NCBI GenBank assembly: GCA_036936605.1
Contig: JAUPFV010000002.1
Coordinates: forward strand, 316,154,893 to 316,218,892
DNA: 64,000 nucleotides
Reading direction: 5' to 3'
Source of the DNA: Limnanthes douglasii subsp. nivea
Taxonomy: Eukaryota; Streptophyta; Magnoliopsida; Brassicales; Limnanthaceae
Shown here piece by piece: positions 1 to 9,481 of this stretch. Made by a program: the position numbers and the translations under genes. Each line of letters begins with the position of its first letter. Position 1 is the stretch's first letter. The notes beneath the pieces were generated by a model. That model was not told where the DNA came from and did not search any database. It saw only the letters and a program-made list of their open reading frames with translations.

Positions 1-896
1 CAAGGGAAACCCCGAGGTCTTTAACGGTCAGTGAAGAGATAGAGGAGTTTACGTTTTCGGAAGGAAAAATGCTTCGATTGGAACTTTATTGACCCTTTTT
101 CTACGTCAACAACTGGTTGATTTTTTTATCTCAGAATTTGGATGTCTTCGCTTGGAAAACATAAGATGTAACAGGAGTACCTATTGAGGTAATTTGACAT
201 AGCTTGGCCATAAATCCGAAGGTCAAGCCGGTAATTCAAAAAAGGAGAGCGTTTTCCTCGGAAAAAGCGGAAGCAATTGTTGCAGAAGTGGATCAGTTGT
301 CTAAGGTCGGACACATAATGGAATCACAATATCCTTTGTGGACGGCGAATCCGGTGGTTGTTAAAAAAAAGAATGGGAAATGGAGGATGTGTGTGGATTT
401 TACAGATTTGAATAGAGCTTGCCCCAAAGATCCATTTCCTGTTCCTCGAATACATCAGTTGATTGATTCCACTTTAGACAACAAAATTTTGACTTTTATG
501 GATGCTTTCGCATGATATAATCAGATCCAAAAGATCAAAAGTGCACGAATTTTATAACTGATAGGGGCCCGCATTGTTATAGAGTGATGCCTTTTGGAAT
601 GAAGAATGCTAGATCCACTTATTAGAGGTTAATGAATAAATCTTTTGCTACGCAGATCGGAAAAAATATGGAAGTATATATAGATGATATGGTAGTGAAA
701 AGTTCGAGGGATGAAGTGCATCTTGATGATCTAGATGAAGCTTTTTTGAATCTAAGAGCGATCAGGTTGAAATTAAATCCTGAGAAATGTACCTTTGGAG
801 TTCGGTCGAGGAAGTTTTTGGGTTTTATTATCAGTGAAAAAGGAATAGAAGCCGACCCAGAACAGCTAAAAGTTTTGATAACAATGAATTCACCTC
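1..896 (+). pseudogene. Gypsy pol: reverse transcriptase remnant (copy D)
   Basis: Two frames keep recognisable RT. At 204-515 there is the fingers region with KKKNGKWRMCVDFTDLNRAC and the palm start FMDAFA. At 632-890 there is the catalytic box YIDDMVVKS, then the thumb (LNPEKCTFGVRS, FLGFIISEKGIEADPEQL). The frame is broken near 515 by a TGA and a short deletion after 'gatccaaaagatcaaaag'. The thumb ends abruptly at about 896, where foreign sequence is joined, so no connection or RNase H domain remains. A functional enzyme is not possible. Family assignment to Tat-like gypsy rests on close similarity to the longer copies B and E in this window. Confidence 0.85.
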
Positions 897-1185
897 GATC
901 AACCTTCATCTTTTCCGATCAACCCTTACTTGGTTTATGAGAAAGAAACGAAGAACCAAAAAGTCGAAAGCCATTCTTCCCAAAACACCAGAATCCTCTG
1001 ATACTGATGGTAACCTAGTTTTCAGATCTTACGATTATTTTTGTATTATGGAAAGAGCTGAAGAATACCGAGGCTAATATATATAACGAACCTTCTTCAA
1101 AAAATTAAGAATATCCGATCGCCAATCGCGTCGACTTTCATCAGCGACTAGAAATTCTTCTATAATTTCACATTGGCTAGATTAA
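897..1185. other. Rearranged insert inside pol: inverted piece of the element's own antisense gene
   Basis: From about 897 to 1073 the plus strand reads the 5' end of the antisense gene (5'UTR, ATG near 942, then a start like MRKKRRTKKSKA), which normally lies on the minus strand at 5372 and 57202. From about 1074 to 1105 follows a TATATATAAC stretch resembling 4660-4690 in its normal orientation. About 1106-1180 has no recognisable source. Integrase resumes at about 1186. The left junction shares about 4 bases (ATCA) between both partners, suggesting microhomology-mediated repair. This block replaces the RNase H region and the N-terminal half of integrase. Confidence 0.7.
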
Positions 1186-1907
1186 TGAGGTAAAAAGCAA
1201 AGGATGTCATCAAATTTATTGTGAATAGTATCTGTTGTCGTTTTGGGCTTCCTCGGAGAATCACAACAGATAATGGCCCTTAATTTAATAATAGGGAAAT
1301 GACTGCATTCTGTACTTCTAAAGGAATCCAACAATATTTTTCGACGCCTTTTCATCCTCAAGCTAATGGACAAGTGGAAGTGACAAATGGAAGCTTGAAG
1401 AAGAATCTATCTGGGGCGGCAGGGAAATGGCCAAATTATTTGCAAGAGGTGCTTTGGGCTTATCGAACAACTCCAAGAGAGGCTACAAAAGAGACTCCTT
1501 TTGCTTTGACATATGGTATGAATACAGTTAGCCCTATTGAATCTACAATGTCATCTTTTAGAATATCTCAATATTCTGAAAGATTTAATGAAGAAATTTG
1601 AAGGGCTGATTTGGATTTGATCGAGGAAAAAAGGATTCGAGCTCATTTGAATGTAATCCATTATCAAAATCTTATGAGAAGTAGATATGATTCGAAGCTG
1701 AAAAGAAGAGAATTTAAAGAAGGTGATAAAGTGTTGAGAAAAGTTTTCCTGCACACAAATGAAAAGAGCCTCAGAAAAATGACTCCAAATTGGGAAGGGC
1801 CTTATACAGTTGTTGAAAGAATTAAGCCGAGGTCTTATCGTCTTTGTGATTTCGAGGGAGGATGCTACAACATCCATGGAATATTCAGCACTTGAAGTTT
1901 TATTTGG
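1186..1907 (+). pseudogene. Gypsy integrase, catalytic core C-terminal half and C-terminus (copy D)
   Basis: Starts within the core at AKDVIKFIVNS. It keeps the second acidic site region TTDNGP (followed by TAA instead of a Gln codon) and the third-acid region HPQANGQVEV. The downstream helix LQEVLWAYRTTPREATKETPF and the C-terminal domain (EGDKVLRKVFLHT, WEGPYTVVERIKP) are also readable. Frame changes occur near 1600 and near 1860. The normal end, by comparison with B and E, is the NIQHLKFYLE-like segment at about 1875-1907. The zinc-binding HHCC part and the first acidic residue are lost to the rearrangement. Confidence 0.85.
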
Positions 1908-2513
1908 AGTATATATGTTTTTGTACTTTGGAATTTTTGTTTTGAATGGCGTACTCTTTCCTATCCTGTTGGCCCATGAAGGTTTTAAGGAGGCGTCATG
2001 TACATGTACACATTCAACTTTATAAATAAAGTTCGTTTTTTAGCCAATGGTTGTTTACATTTATTTGGATACAATCTTAACAAATCATCAAAGATTGATC
2101 ACCTTTGAGATTAGTTAAGAGTAGAATATTCCAAAGTGTTTATGACACTTTTCGAAGAGATAACCATGTTTAATAACCACACTACATTTGTTATTTCAAA
2201 GTGAATGCTTAAAAGCGCACTGAGAATTTTGATGAGCTAATCAAGCTTAACAACATACTCATATCTTTTCGAAGAAATACAATTTTTTCAAAGAATTATA
2301 ATACCCATCAATTTTTATTAAGGTATTTGAGGTGGTAAGTTTATATTATTTTGTTAAGATTTTGCAATCATTTGGTTTATTAAGTATTTAGCATCGAATA
2401 ATATGTAAGAAAATGGTAACATACAAAAATTGTTTGTTATTTAGATCAAGTTGTTGGAGTACAAAAAGAGATATTTTAATTAGACAAAGACAAAAAAAGA
2501 ACTAAAAAGATAG
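1908..2513. other. Convergent intergenic region between pol and antisense gene (copy D)
   Basis: No gene. It holds a conserved block at about 1949-1995 ending in a GGTTTTAAGGAGGC-like motif, present in all four Tat-like copies. A perfect 12-base palindrome TGTACATGTACA lies at 1999-2010. A hairpin with arms AACTTTAT/ATAAAGTT lies at 2016-2033 and includes an AATAAA. Copy E has the same elements at 50761-50838. The position between two converging genes suggests 3'-end formation signals, which is inference. The rest is AT-rich 3' flank of the antisense gene. Confidence 0.55.
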
Positions 2514-5372
2514 TTAGTCAGAAGATTCTTCCTCTTCGGACGATTTGTCTTCTGAAGATGATGAACTGGGAACAGGGTCAAAAGCTTCTCTTGGACGTTT
2601 TTCTTTAGGAATATCGTTCCAAAAAATTTTAAGATTGATTTTTAGATAAGTAGCATGAAGTTCTCGAAGAAGAAGGATGGTTGCATCTTCTATTCCGACA
2701 TGAATAGCTGTTTGCATATCTTTTGAAAGCTCAGGTTTGGCAGCAGCTACAGAAGCAGTTTTTTATGCTTTGAAATTCGTTTTCAGTTTCTCTATTTCAT
2801 CGGCCAACTCTTTGTTTTTTGTTTCATAAAGAGTAAGATATTTTCGAGGTGTGGTGGAGTTGGAATTTTCGATATTCAGTTCAGCAACATGCTCGGTTTT
2901 GAGTTTCTAAATTTTTTCTTCATGAGATTTTGTCAACAACTCTGTATCAACCATATGCTTGATTCGAAGATGATCCTTTATGCAGAGAGCACCTTTTATC
3001 AGTTCGGATATTGTTATTTCATAACCATAAAACTATTAGGCTACATTGTTGTGCAAAGTCTCTATAAACTTCTTTTCAGCTTCATAAGACTCCTTGTAGT
3101 AAAACATATCTTTGACCAACTGTTTGATATGGTCTTGAGAAGCTTCGATTTGAGAGGCAAGAGTTTTTGCAGCAACGTCAAGAACGGAAAATGGTTGATG
3201 AGCGATGGTAATTGCAGGATTTGGAGGAGGGCTACGAAATTCTGATGTACTAGGCTTGTGAATCATATCCAAAGATGTGACAGGTTCGTAAGAACAAGTA
3301 ACTTCTGGAAGAAATTTTTCTGGTGAAGGCCTCGCAAAATCAAGCATGCGATTTTGGATGACTTGAAGAACATGATCCTCTTCGCCAACAAGCCCTTCTG
3401 TGTTCTCGAAATTGATGAAACTATTCAGGTCGAATCTTGTAGGAGGATGATAAGCGGTGGGAGAATAGACATCAATGAGAATCACAGGGTTGTCTTTATT
3501 AGAATATTCTTCGGTCAAAGGGTTTGGGGGTTGTTGTTGGTTTCCAGCAGCAGCGTCTTCGTCTTCATCGACCAAAGTGTACGAAGTGATTTTCTTTTGT
3601 TTCTTTTTCTTTCCAAGGGAATCAGAAGATATTTTCTTTTTCTTTGATGATGGTTCTTGGACATTTCCTTCTTTGATGGGTGAAAGAGGCTTTTCTAGCA
3701 ACTTTGCGTTTTCGACGCTTTGGTTTCGAGGGCATGGAAGGGTTAGCACCAGATGTGCTAGCTGCCTTTTTACATTTCTTTTCTTTGATGATTTATTATT
3801 TATTCTTTTTTCGGTAAATGGCTATCCGATCTGCTGCGAATAGGAAGAAAGACTTTACAGTCAGGCTGAGGTATTCGTTGGCACACAAGTTTTGGATCTA
3901 GATCGGAAAAAAATCTTGAGGAGGCAACCCACCTTCTTTGATCGGAAATATGTGGCATTGGAGGAAATTGATGGACTGAAATGAAATATGAAATGCATTA
4001 TTCAATTCCTTTTCAACACAAGCAGAGAGTTTTTGGAAAATATCTTTGGCAGCTTCTCGACGTGCTGAGTAGCGCTTTGAAATTTCTAGTATAAGTTTGC
4101 AAAATAAAATATTAAAAAATAATAAAATAATTTTTTTGTATTAAAACGTAAAATATTCGAAGAACTTACGATTTCTTCTCCAAACAAGGGTTAATTTCGA
4201 AGGGTTAGCTTCAGAAATTGCCTTGCCATTTTCCCAAGACCTAGATATGAAAAAAATATTTGTTTCTAGAATTTATCAGCCTCTAGAAGATCTTCGATGA
4301 TCTTGAGGTCATCCATCAATGTAAGGTAATAGAATAGAAGCTTCAGACCTTTTAAAAGTTGAATCAGTGAGATGAAGTCTTTAATGCTGATGGGAATTTT
4401 GGATAGACAAGATGCCATGATCACTGACATGAGGGTGAACCATTGATTCGGTGTCACCTGAGTAGGGCATAAACTGAGGACTTCGAAGTATTCCATGATC
4501 ATCGGATCTAGTGGAAATCAAAGACCCCAGTTAATGATCTCTGGGTATACCACTAGTTCATCATCTTTGCAGTTGAAGGGAGTTTCTCCTTCTTTTGGCA
4601 GACGAAGGGTTATGTCTTCTCCCATTCCCCATTGCTTCTTAAGGATCGAGGCTTGACTTTATTTGTAATATATATAACAAACCTTTTTTAAGGAAATAAT
4701 ATACTTGCTTTCGATGTTTCTTAGGTTCCTCCCGATTTTCGCTCTTTAATCTTCAGAGATGGAGCAAGTGTCAGCCTCTTCTTGAGAGTCAGCCTCTTCT
4801 TGAGAGTCAGCCTCAAGATCAGTTTTTGTAGCCTCCGAGTCAACTTCGTTGGCTTTCGAAGTTTCTTCTCGAGGGTCTTGAGAAGTTGGGATAATTATTT
4901 CGTTAACTTTTCTTTGAGGAGGATCGTTAGTAGTGGGATTTGGAGGAGAGGGAGTTCGGATGATTGTTGATTCATCTCCCATGGCGATGAAAGTTTTTCT
5001 TGGTTTAGTCAATGCAGATTTTTCCGAGAAAGGGTTATTTGTTTTCAATTTCAGAGGAGAAACTCTGCTTTGAGATGAGGAGGCTTGAGGTGTTTTAGGA
5101 TCTGAGATTTTAGATGACGTTTTCCCTTTAATCCTGGGAGAAGGTGAAAGATTTGGGACTTTGGTAGGATCGAAATTACCGTAATAGAATGTCTCAGTTG
5201 TAGTTCCGATCAGACCACCTTGAATTAATCTTACTCTTCGGCATTCTTCAGCTCTTTGCGTAATACAAAAATAATCGTAAGATCCGAACGCTAGGTTACT
5301 ATCAGTATCAGAGGATTTTGGTGTTTTGGGAAGAATGGCTTTTGACTTTTTGGTTCTTGGTTTCTTTCTCAT
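2514..5372 (-). pseudogene. Antisense gene of Tat-like element (copy D), two exons, decayed
   Basis: Read on the minus strand from ATG at 5372-5370. Exon 1 begins MRKKPRTKKSKAILPKTPKS and continues with a low-complexity Ser/Pro/Glu region containing FIAMGDES. After stops near 4746 it reaches the conserved domain at about 4600-4180 (EIINWGL, FPLDPMIMEYFEVLSLCPTQ, MASCLSKIPIS), similar to the 'putative gypsy type transposon' domain of plant proteins. A TAG at 4268-4266 replaces a Trp codon found in B and C. An 84-nt intron (4169-4086) has GT...AG ends. Exon 2 has basic clusters (KPKRRKRK, KKKKISSDS), a coiled-coil-like tail and an acidic Ser-rich end, stopping at 2514. A one-base insertion near 3695 breaks exon 2. 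Function unknown; nuclear localisation is inferred. Confidence 0.75.
4086..4169 (-). other. Intron of antisense gene (copy D), 84 nt
   Basis: On the minus strand the donor is C|GTAAGTTC and the acceptor TATACTAG|AAATTTC. The intron is AT-rich and splits a codon after its first base (phase 1). Homologous introns of 81, 82 and 82 nt lie in copies B, C and E at the same protein position, just after an SRWRSD/WRRN-like segment. Splicing is inferred from this conservation and from the open frame it restores in B. Confidence 0.75.
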
Positions 5373-5516
5373 AAACCAAGTAAGGGTTGATCGGGAAATT
5401 TGAATTTTATGGTGAGAATCTTGGGAATAGGGGAGGAGCAGATGAAGGTAGCCAAAAACTCTAACTTCTCTCTAAAGCGGTTTTTGTGTGAGGAGAGTTA
5501 AAATAAGAAACATGCT

Positions 5517-5526
5517 GTATTTATAC
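5517..5526 (-). promoter_or_regulatory. TATA box of antisense gene (copy D)
   Basis: The minus strand reads GTATAAATAC about 145 bases upstream of the antisense ATG, followed by a CT-rich leader. A TATA box at the equivalent place exists in B (18603-18610), C (33831-33836) and E (57367-57376). Confidence 0.65.
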
Positions 5527-5639
5527 TAAAGTAAGTGAAGACGTGTGAAGATGAAGAGACCCATATGGTGATAGGTTGGAAAATGAATCGTTGAATGGAT
5601 TATATGTTCGACATCTGTCAGGATAGATTACTAGGGTCA

Positions 5640-5998
5640 TGCTGAATGTAACAGTTACATATGTAACAATTATATTCGAAGATGATTAATCTATATAATA
5701 CTTCGAGGACAATTTTCATAAAAAGCGGTTACATCGATTCGAAGTGATAAACGATACCATCGATTTGAAGTTATTAGAAATTTATTGGTCCATATTTACC
5801 TACAAAGGTTATTAACCAATTGAATTTTATCCTTTGGTTCGAATATGTTTTAAGCTCTTATATTGTATACATGCTTCGAATAATAGTTTATGCTAATGGC
5901 TTTGAACAATTGTTTTTTGATTTATGACAGGTTAAAGATTCGAAGACAAAACAGATTTGAAGACTTTTTAGTTCTCATTCATTTACTGACATGAGAAC
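5640..5998. promoter_or_regulatory. Cluster of TTCGAAG-type motifs upstream of antisense promoter
   Basis: At least eight copies of TTCGAAG or one-mismatch forms (near 5674, 5702, 5737, 5759, 5838, 5875, 5938, 5957) lie between the antisense TATA box and the 3' LTR. Copy E has a similar cluster at about 57513-57880, partly duplicated. It could be a binding-site array for the antisense promoter or the LTR. The motif is also frequent elsewhere in this family, so a compositional explanation is possible. Confidence 0.4.
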
Positions 5999-6010
5999 TA
6001 GGGGGGCTCC

Positions 6011-6363
6011 TGATATGGAAATAGAGTTTTAAGGATTAAATTGTAAATAATGTAAATTTAGGGATTTAATTGTAGTTAATGTAAGTTTTGTCATTAATTC
6101 GTGACTCGTGTAAGTTTTAGATGATGTTTGTAACTTTGTATAATTTATAAGGACTAAACAACAATTAGTCCACTTTAACAGATTTAGTTTGAGACTAAGT
6201 CTTGGCTCCTCTATATAAAAGACCAGACTACTCTAATAAAGGGGTTCAACACTTTTACTTGAAAACTCATTAGTACTTGTGTTTCTCTCTCTAAATATTC
6301 TCTAGCTGTTTCTCTCTCTAGAAGTTTTTCCGAAGCAATTTACTAAAGCAGAATTATAACTCA
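6011..6363 (+). repeat. 3' LTR (copy D)
   Basis: 353 bp, begins TGATATGG and ends ACTCA. It is preceded by a purine tract CTAGGGGGGCTCC (about 5998-6010). It aligns over its length with the LTRs of copy E (43289-43650 and 57914-58274). A TATA box CTATATAAAA lies at 6211-6220. The sequence after it is the leader of the copia element, and I could not identify the matching target duplication because the 5' end is outside the window. Confidence 0.9.
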
Positions 6364-6493
6364 ACAATCACAATTCTCATTCTTACAAAAAAATCATAAT
6401 TTTTACAAAAAAAATCACTATTGTTTTTAACAAAATCACATTTTTTTTAGTTTTTCTGTAATTTTTACAAATTAAAATAAAATAAAAATCACC

Positions 6494-6919
6494 ATGGCTG
6501 ACGATTCTTACACTTTCCAATCAGAGATCCAAACCACTACCTCAAAGGGTTTCAACACTGATAGCATTGTTCAAGGGTTCATTGCCAAACAAATACAACA
6601 ATTAGCACAAGCAATGAGTAAACTGAATCATAATAATTCTGGTAATGTTGATGCATATGCACCTAATGTAGGTTTGATTCCATCTACTATTGTGCCTGTT
6701 AATTCTAGTAGTAGAAGTCCTTGGATTTTGGATACTGGCGCCACATATCATATTGTCTCTCACATATCATTCTTAACCGATCTCAAGCCTTCCAATATTA
6801 CTAATATTAATTTACCAAATGATGCAACAGCACAAATCACTCACACTTGCACAATTAGTGTTAATTCAAAATTAACCTTACAAATGTCTTGTGTGTACCC
6901 TTCTTTAATTTTAATTTAA
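6494..6919 (+). pseudogene. Copia gag-protease remnant
   Basis: ATG at 6494 opens 141 codons beginning MADDSYTFQSEIQTTTSKGF. Most of Gag, including any zinc knuckle, is missing: within about 75 residues the frame passes to protease with WILDTGATYHIV, the DTGA active site. The frame is lost at 6919. An internal deletion joining the Gag start to protease is the simplest reading. Confidence 0.75.
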
Positions 6920-7902
6920 TTTCATCTAGCAAACTGACCAATGAACATAATTGCTGCATCGTTTTCTTTTGTGACTATTGTATTTTGCAGGACTTGATTT
7001 CAGGGAAGATTATTGGCTTGGGTAGAAAACGTTGTGGTCTATACTATATGTATCCATCAACAATGAGTTATGAAATAATTGTACAATTTCATATGGCCCT
7101 TATCCCTAGGTTGTCCATATTTATCTCGTTTTAAGTTACTTTCACATTTACTTCCAGGCCTTCACAATGAGTTATGAAATAATTGTACAATTTTCCCACA
7201 AGCAAAGCAAACACGCTTTCCTTTTCCCAAAAGCTCAATAAATAAAAAATTTCGTCTTATTTTTATTACATTGTGATGTATGGGGTCCTCACAAAGTTCC
7301 TTTATATATCGGTTCATGTTATTTCCTTACGATTATTGATGATTTTACTCGACGCACATGGACATTTTTTATGCACCATAAATCAGGAAACACAATCTTT
7401 ATTAACTAATTTTGTGCAATTCGTCAAAACCCAAGTCCAAGAAGACGTTCAAACAATAAGAGTAGATAATGGTACTGAATTTCTTCCTCTTCGTATTTCT
7501 TTTCTAACCAAAGACACTGAACTTCAAAATTCTTGTGTTTACACCCCACAATGAAACGAAGTTGTCGAACGAGAACATCAACATATTTTAATTGTTGCTC
7601 GTTCTCTCATGTTTCAATCAAATATACCACTTGAATTTTGGGGGGATTGTATTTTAACAGCCGTTTATTTAATCAGTCGCATTCATACTCTATTACTATT
7701 ATATAAATCCCCATTCGAGGTCTTATATAATCGGTCTCCCTCACTCACTCACTTACATGTTTTTGGTTGTGCATGTTATGTAACTAATATTCATCGTAAA
7801 CTTAAATTTGACTATCGTGTATCAATTTGTGTTTTTTGGGGTGTTCACATAGAAAAAAAGGCTACAAAGTTCTTGACTTACATACATATAAAGTTTCTAT
7901 AA
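6920..7902 (+). pseudogene. Copia integrase remnant
   Basis: Frame-shifted pieces of a copia integrase. A pre-integrase segment DLISGKIIGLGRKRCGLYYM lies near 6990-7050. The core lies at 7273-7560 with TIIDDFTR-like sequence and the second-acid motif RVDNGTEF. The downstream helix region [19 protein letters not shown] and the VFGCACYV box lie at 7630-7790. Between about 7135 and 7260 a duplicated 'tgagttatgaaataattgta' segment is seen (first copy at about 7063). Not functional. Confidence 0.8.
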
Positions 7903-8905
7903 GCCGTGATGTCCACTTTGAGGAAAAATATATTTCCCTTCCATCCCGCCTCCAGCTTTCCTTTTCCAAACCAATCATCATCACCATATTTCAATCAAGC
8001 ACCTAAGTCATCAGTTCTAGTTCCCAATCCTACATCTTATGACCCAGAATCTCAGCCATTAAATTTTTTATCTTCATCCAATCCAAAAAATCTCATACCT
8101 TCAACCTCCAAATCTCTTACATCCCCAGAATCAACTATGAGTTCAGCACCCTCACTCATCACTCAGTTATCACCTTCCGCTCCACAAGCACCTTCCACTA
8201 TCTCACTTTCCTTAACTATACCTCATTCTCCTACCTAATGATATCTCGGTTCATCGTTCCAACCATCACATTCAACCTTCTACATGGCACCAAGACTACG
8301 AGATGTCTATCGAGATCAATCATTCTTCAACGAAATCGAGTTTTCATCAATCTACAAGGTATCCCCTCTCCTCTCATATTTCGATTTTACGTTTTCCCCC
8401 TAACCATCATGTTTTCCTAGCTTTGTTAACATCACAAAAAGATAGTTCATCTTTTTAAAATGCTAATTGTGATCCACTCTGGTGTCAAACCATGTCCACT
8501 GAACTTTAGGCTCTTGAACATAACAACAGTTGGCAGATAATTCCCCTTCCTTCGGAACACAAAACTATCGGATGTCGTTGGGTTTATAAGATCAAATAAA
8601 ACTATTATGGAACCATTGAGAGACATAAATCTTGTTTGGTGGCTAAAGGCTACACCCAAGTTGAAGGTATTGACTATCTGGATACTTTTTCTCCAACTGC
8701 TAAACTCACCACTCTTCGATGTTTGTTGACAGTTGCAGACTCCAGGAAATGGTATACTCATCAACTTGATGCTCACAATATATTTCTTCATGGAAATCTA
8801 GATAAAGAGGTATATATGTCTCCATCTCATGGTCTCCACCGACAAAGATAGAATTTGGCATGTCGGATTTGAAAGTCTATTTCAAAACTGCAGGTTACAT
8901 ACAAT
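7903..8905 (+). pseudogene. Copia integrase-RT linker and RT N-terminal part
   Basis: 7906-8236 is a Ser/Pro-rich linker typical of the region between copia integrase and RT. RT starts near 8500 with the WQIIPLP and GCRWVYKIK-like boxes, in a frame with stops. It continues at 8636-8820 with LVAKGYTQVEGIDYLDTFSP and HQLDAHNIFLHG, where the usual Val of the 'DV.NAFLHG' box has changed. The reading is cut at 8905 by element B and continues at 19449. Confidence 0.8.
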
Positions 8906-9408
8906 TGATGAGTCCGAATTCGAAAAGCTCCCCGGAAGGGTAGTCCAAAGTAAATCACCCCGTAAAACCGGACAGACTCCATGACTTCAATTCGAACAGC
9001 ACTGGTTGAACCGGACAGATGATTTTGAACACTGCAAATATAAGGCAGTTCGAACTATGACTAAAGTACTAAAATACCTAAACACTATCTGACTAAGCTG
9101 TCTATTCACTTACTTAAAACTTGTGGGTCTTTAAACATGACCCGGGTCCATTAAACTTGACCCGAAAGCCCATAAGGGCCCAAATCTTACACTATAAATG
9201 CCCAACCACCAGCATTAACTAGGGGGAAGAAAAATTAACTGCTGCCAGGCTGCTTAATCCTCTCTCCACCCTTGAAACACTTTGAAACACCTTGAAATAT
9301 ATCAAAACACCCTTAAACACCACCACACCACCGTGAAACACCCTTACGCCGCCTTAAAACTCCACTTAAAATTACCAGCCTACCCTCAGGCTACTTTTAT
9401 CCACACCA
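8906..9408 (+). repeat. 5' LTR (copy B)
   Basis: 503 bp with TG...CA ends. It contains several CGGACAG motifs in the first 120 bases and a TATA box ACTATAAAT at 9191-9199, so transcription would start near 9225. It is identical by eye to the 3' LTR except for G9013. Confidence 0.96.
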
Positions 9409-9411
9409 AAT

Positions 9412-9429
9412 TGGCGACCACAGTGGGAG
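9412..9429 (+). other. Primer binding site (copy B)
   Basis: TGGCGACCACAGTGGGAG, three bases after the LTR end. The TGGCGAC type is known for Tat/Ogre elements, usually attributed to a tRNA-Arg primer. Copy C has the same 18 bases at 24658; copy E has TGGCAACTCCGTTGGGG at 43654. Confidence 0.8.
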
Positions 9430-9481
9430 GCGACGGTGCCTGAATCAAACATTCAAAACCAAGTAAAAGAATTCTGTCCGA

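Larger units (their letters stand above)
1..6363 (+). mobile_element. Tat-like Ty3/gypsy retrotransposon, 3' portion (copy D)
   Basis: The left end of the window lies inside the element. Position 1 matches the pol region just after the gag-pol junction of copy E (46256 onward). Order seen: RT remnant, a rearranged insert, integrase C-terminal half, a convergent minus-strand gene, purine tract and 3' LTR. D and E share LTRs, pol and antisense gene, so they are one family. All coding parts carry stops and frameshifts. The sequence directly after the 3' LTR is the leader of a copia element, so D probably inserted near that element's 5' end; the other half lies outside the window. Confidence 0.9.

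Noticed and set aside
2514..5372. Antisense gene of D considered as a host gene captured beside a retrotransposon
   Set aside because: The same gene lies at the same place inside copies B, C and E, between pol and the 3' LTR, so it belongs to the elements.
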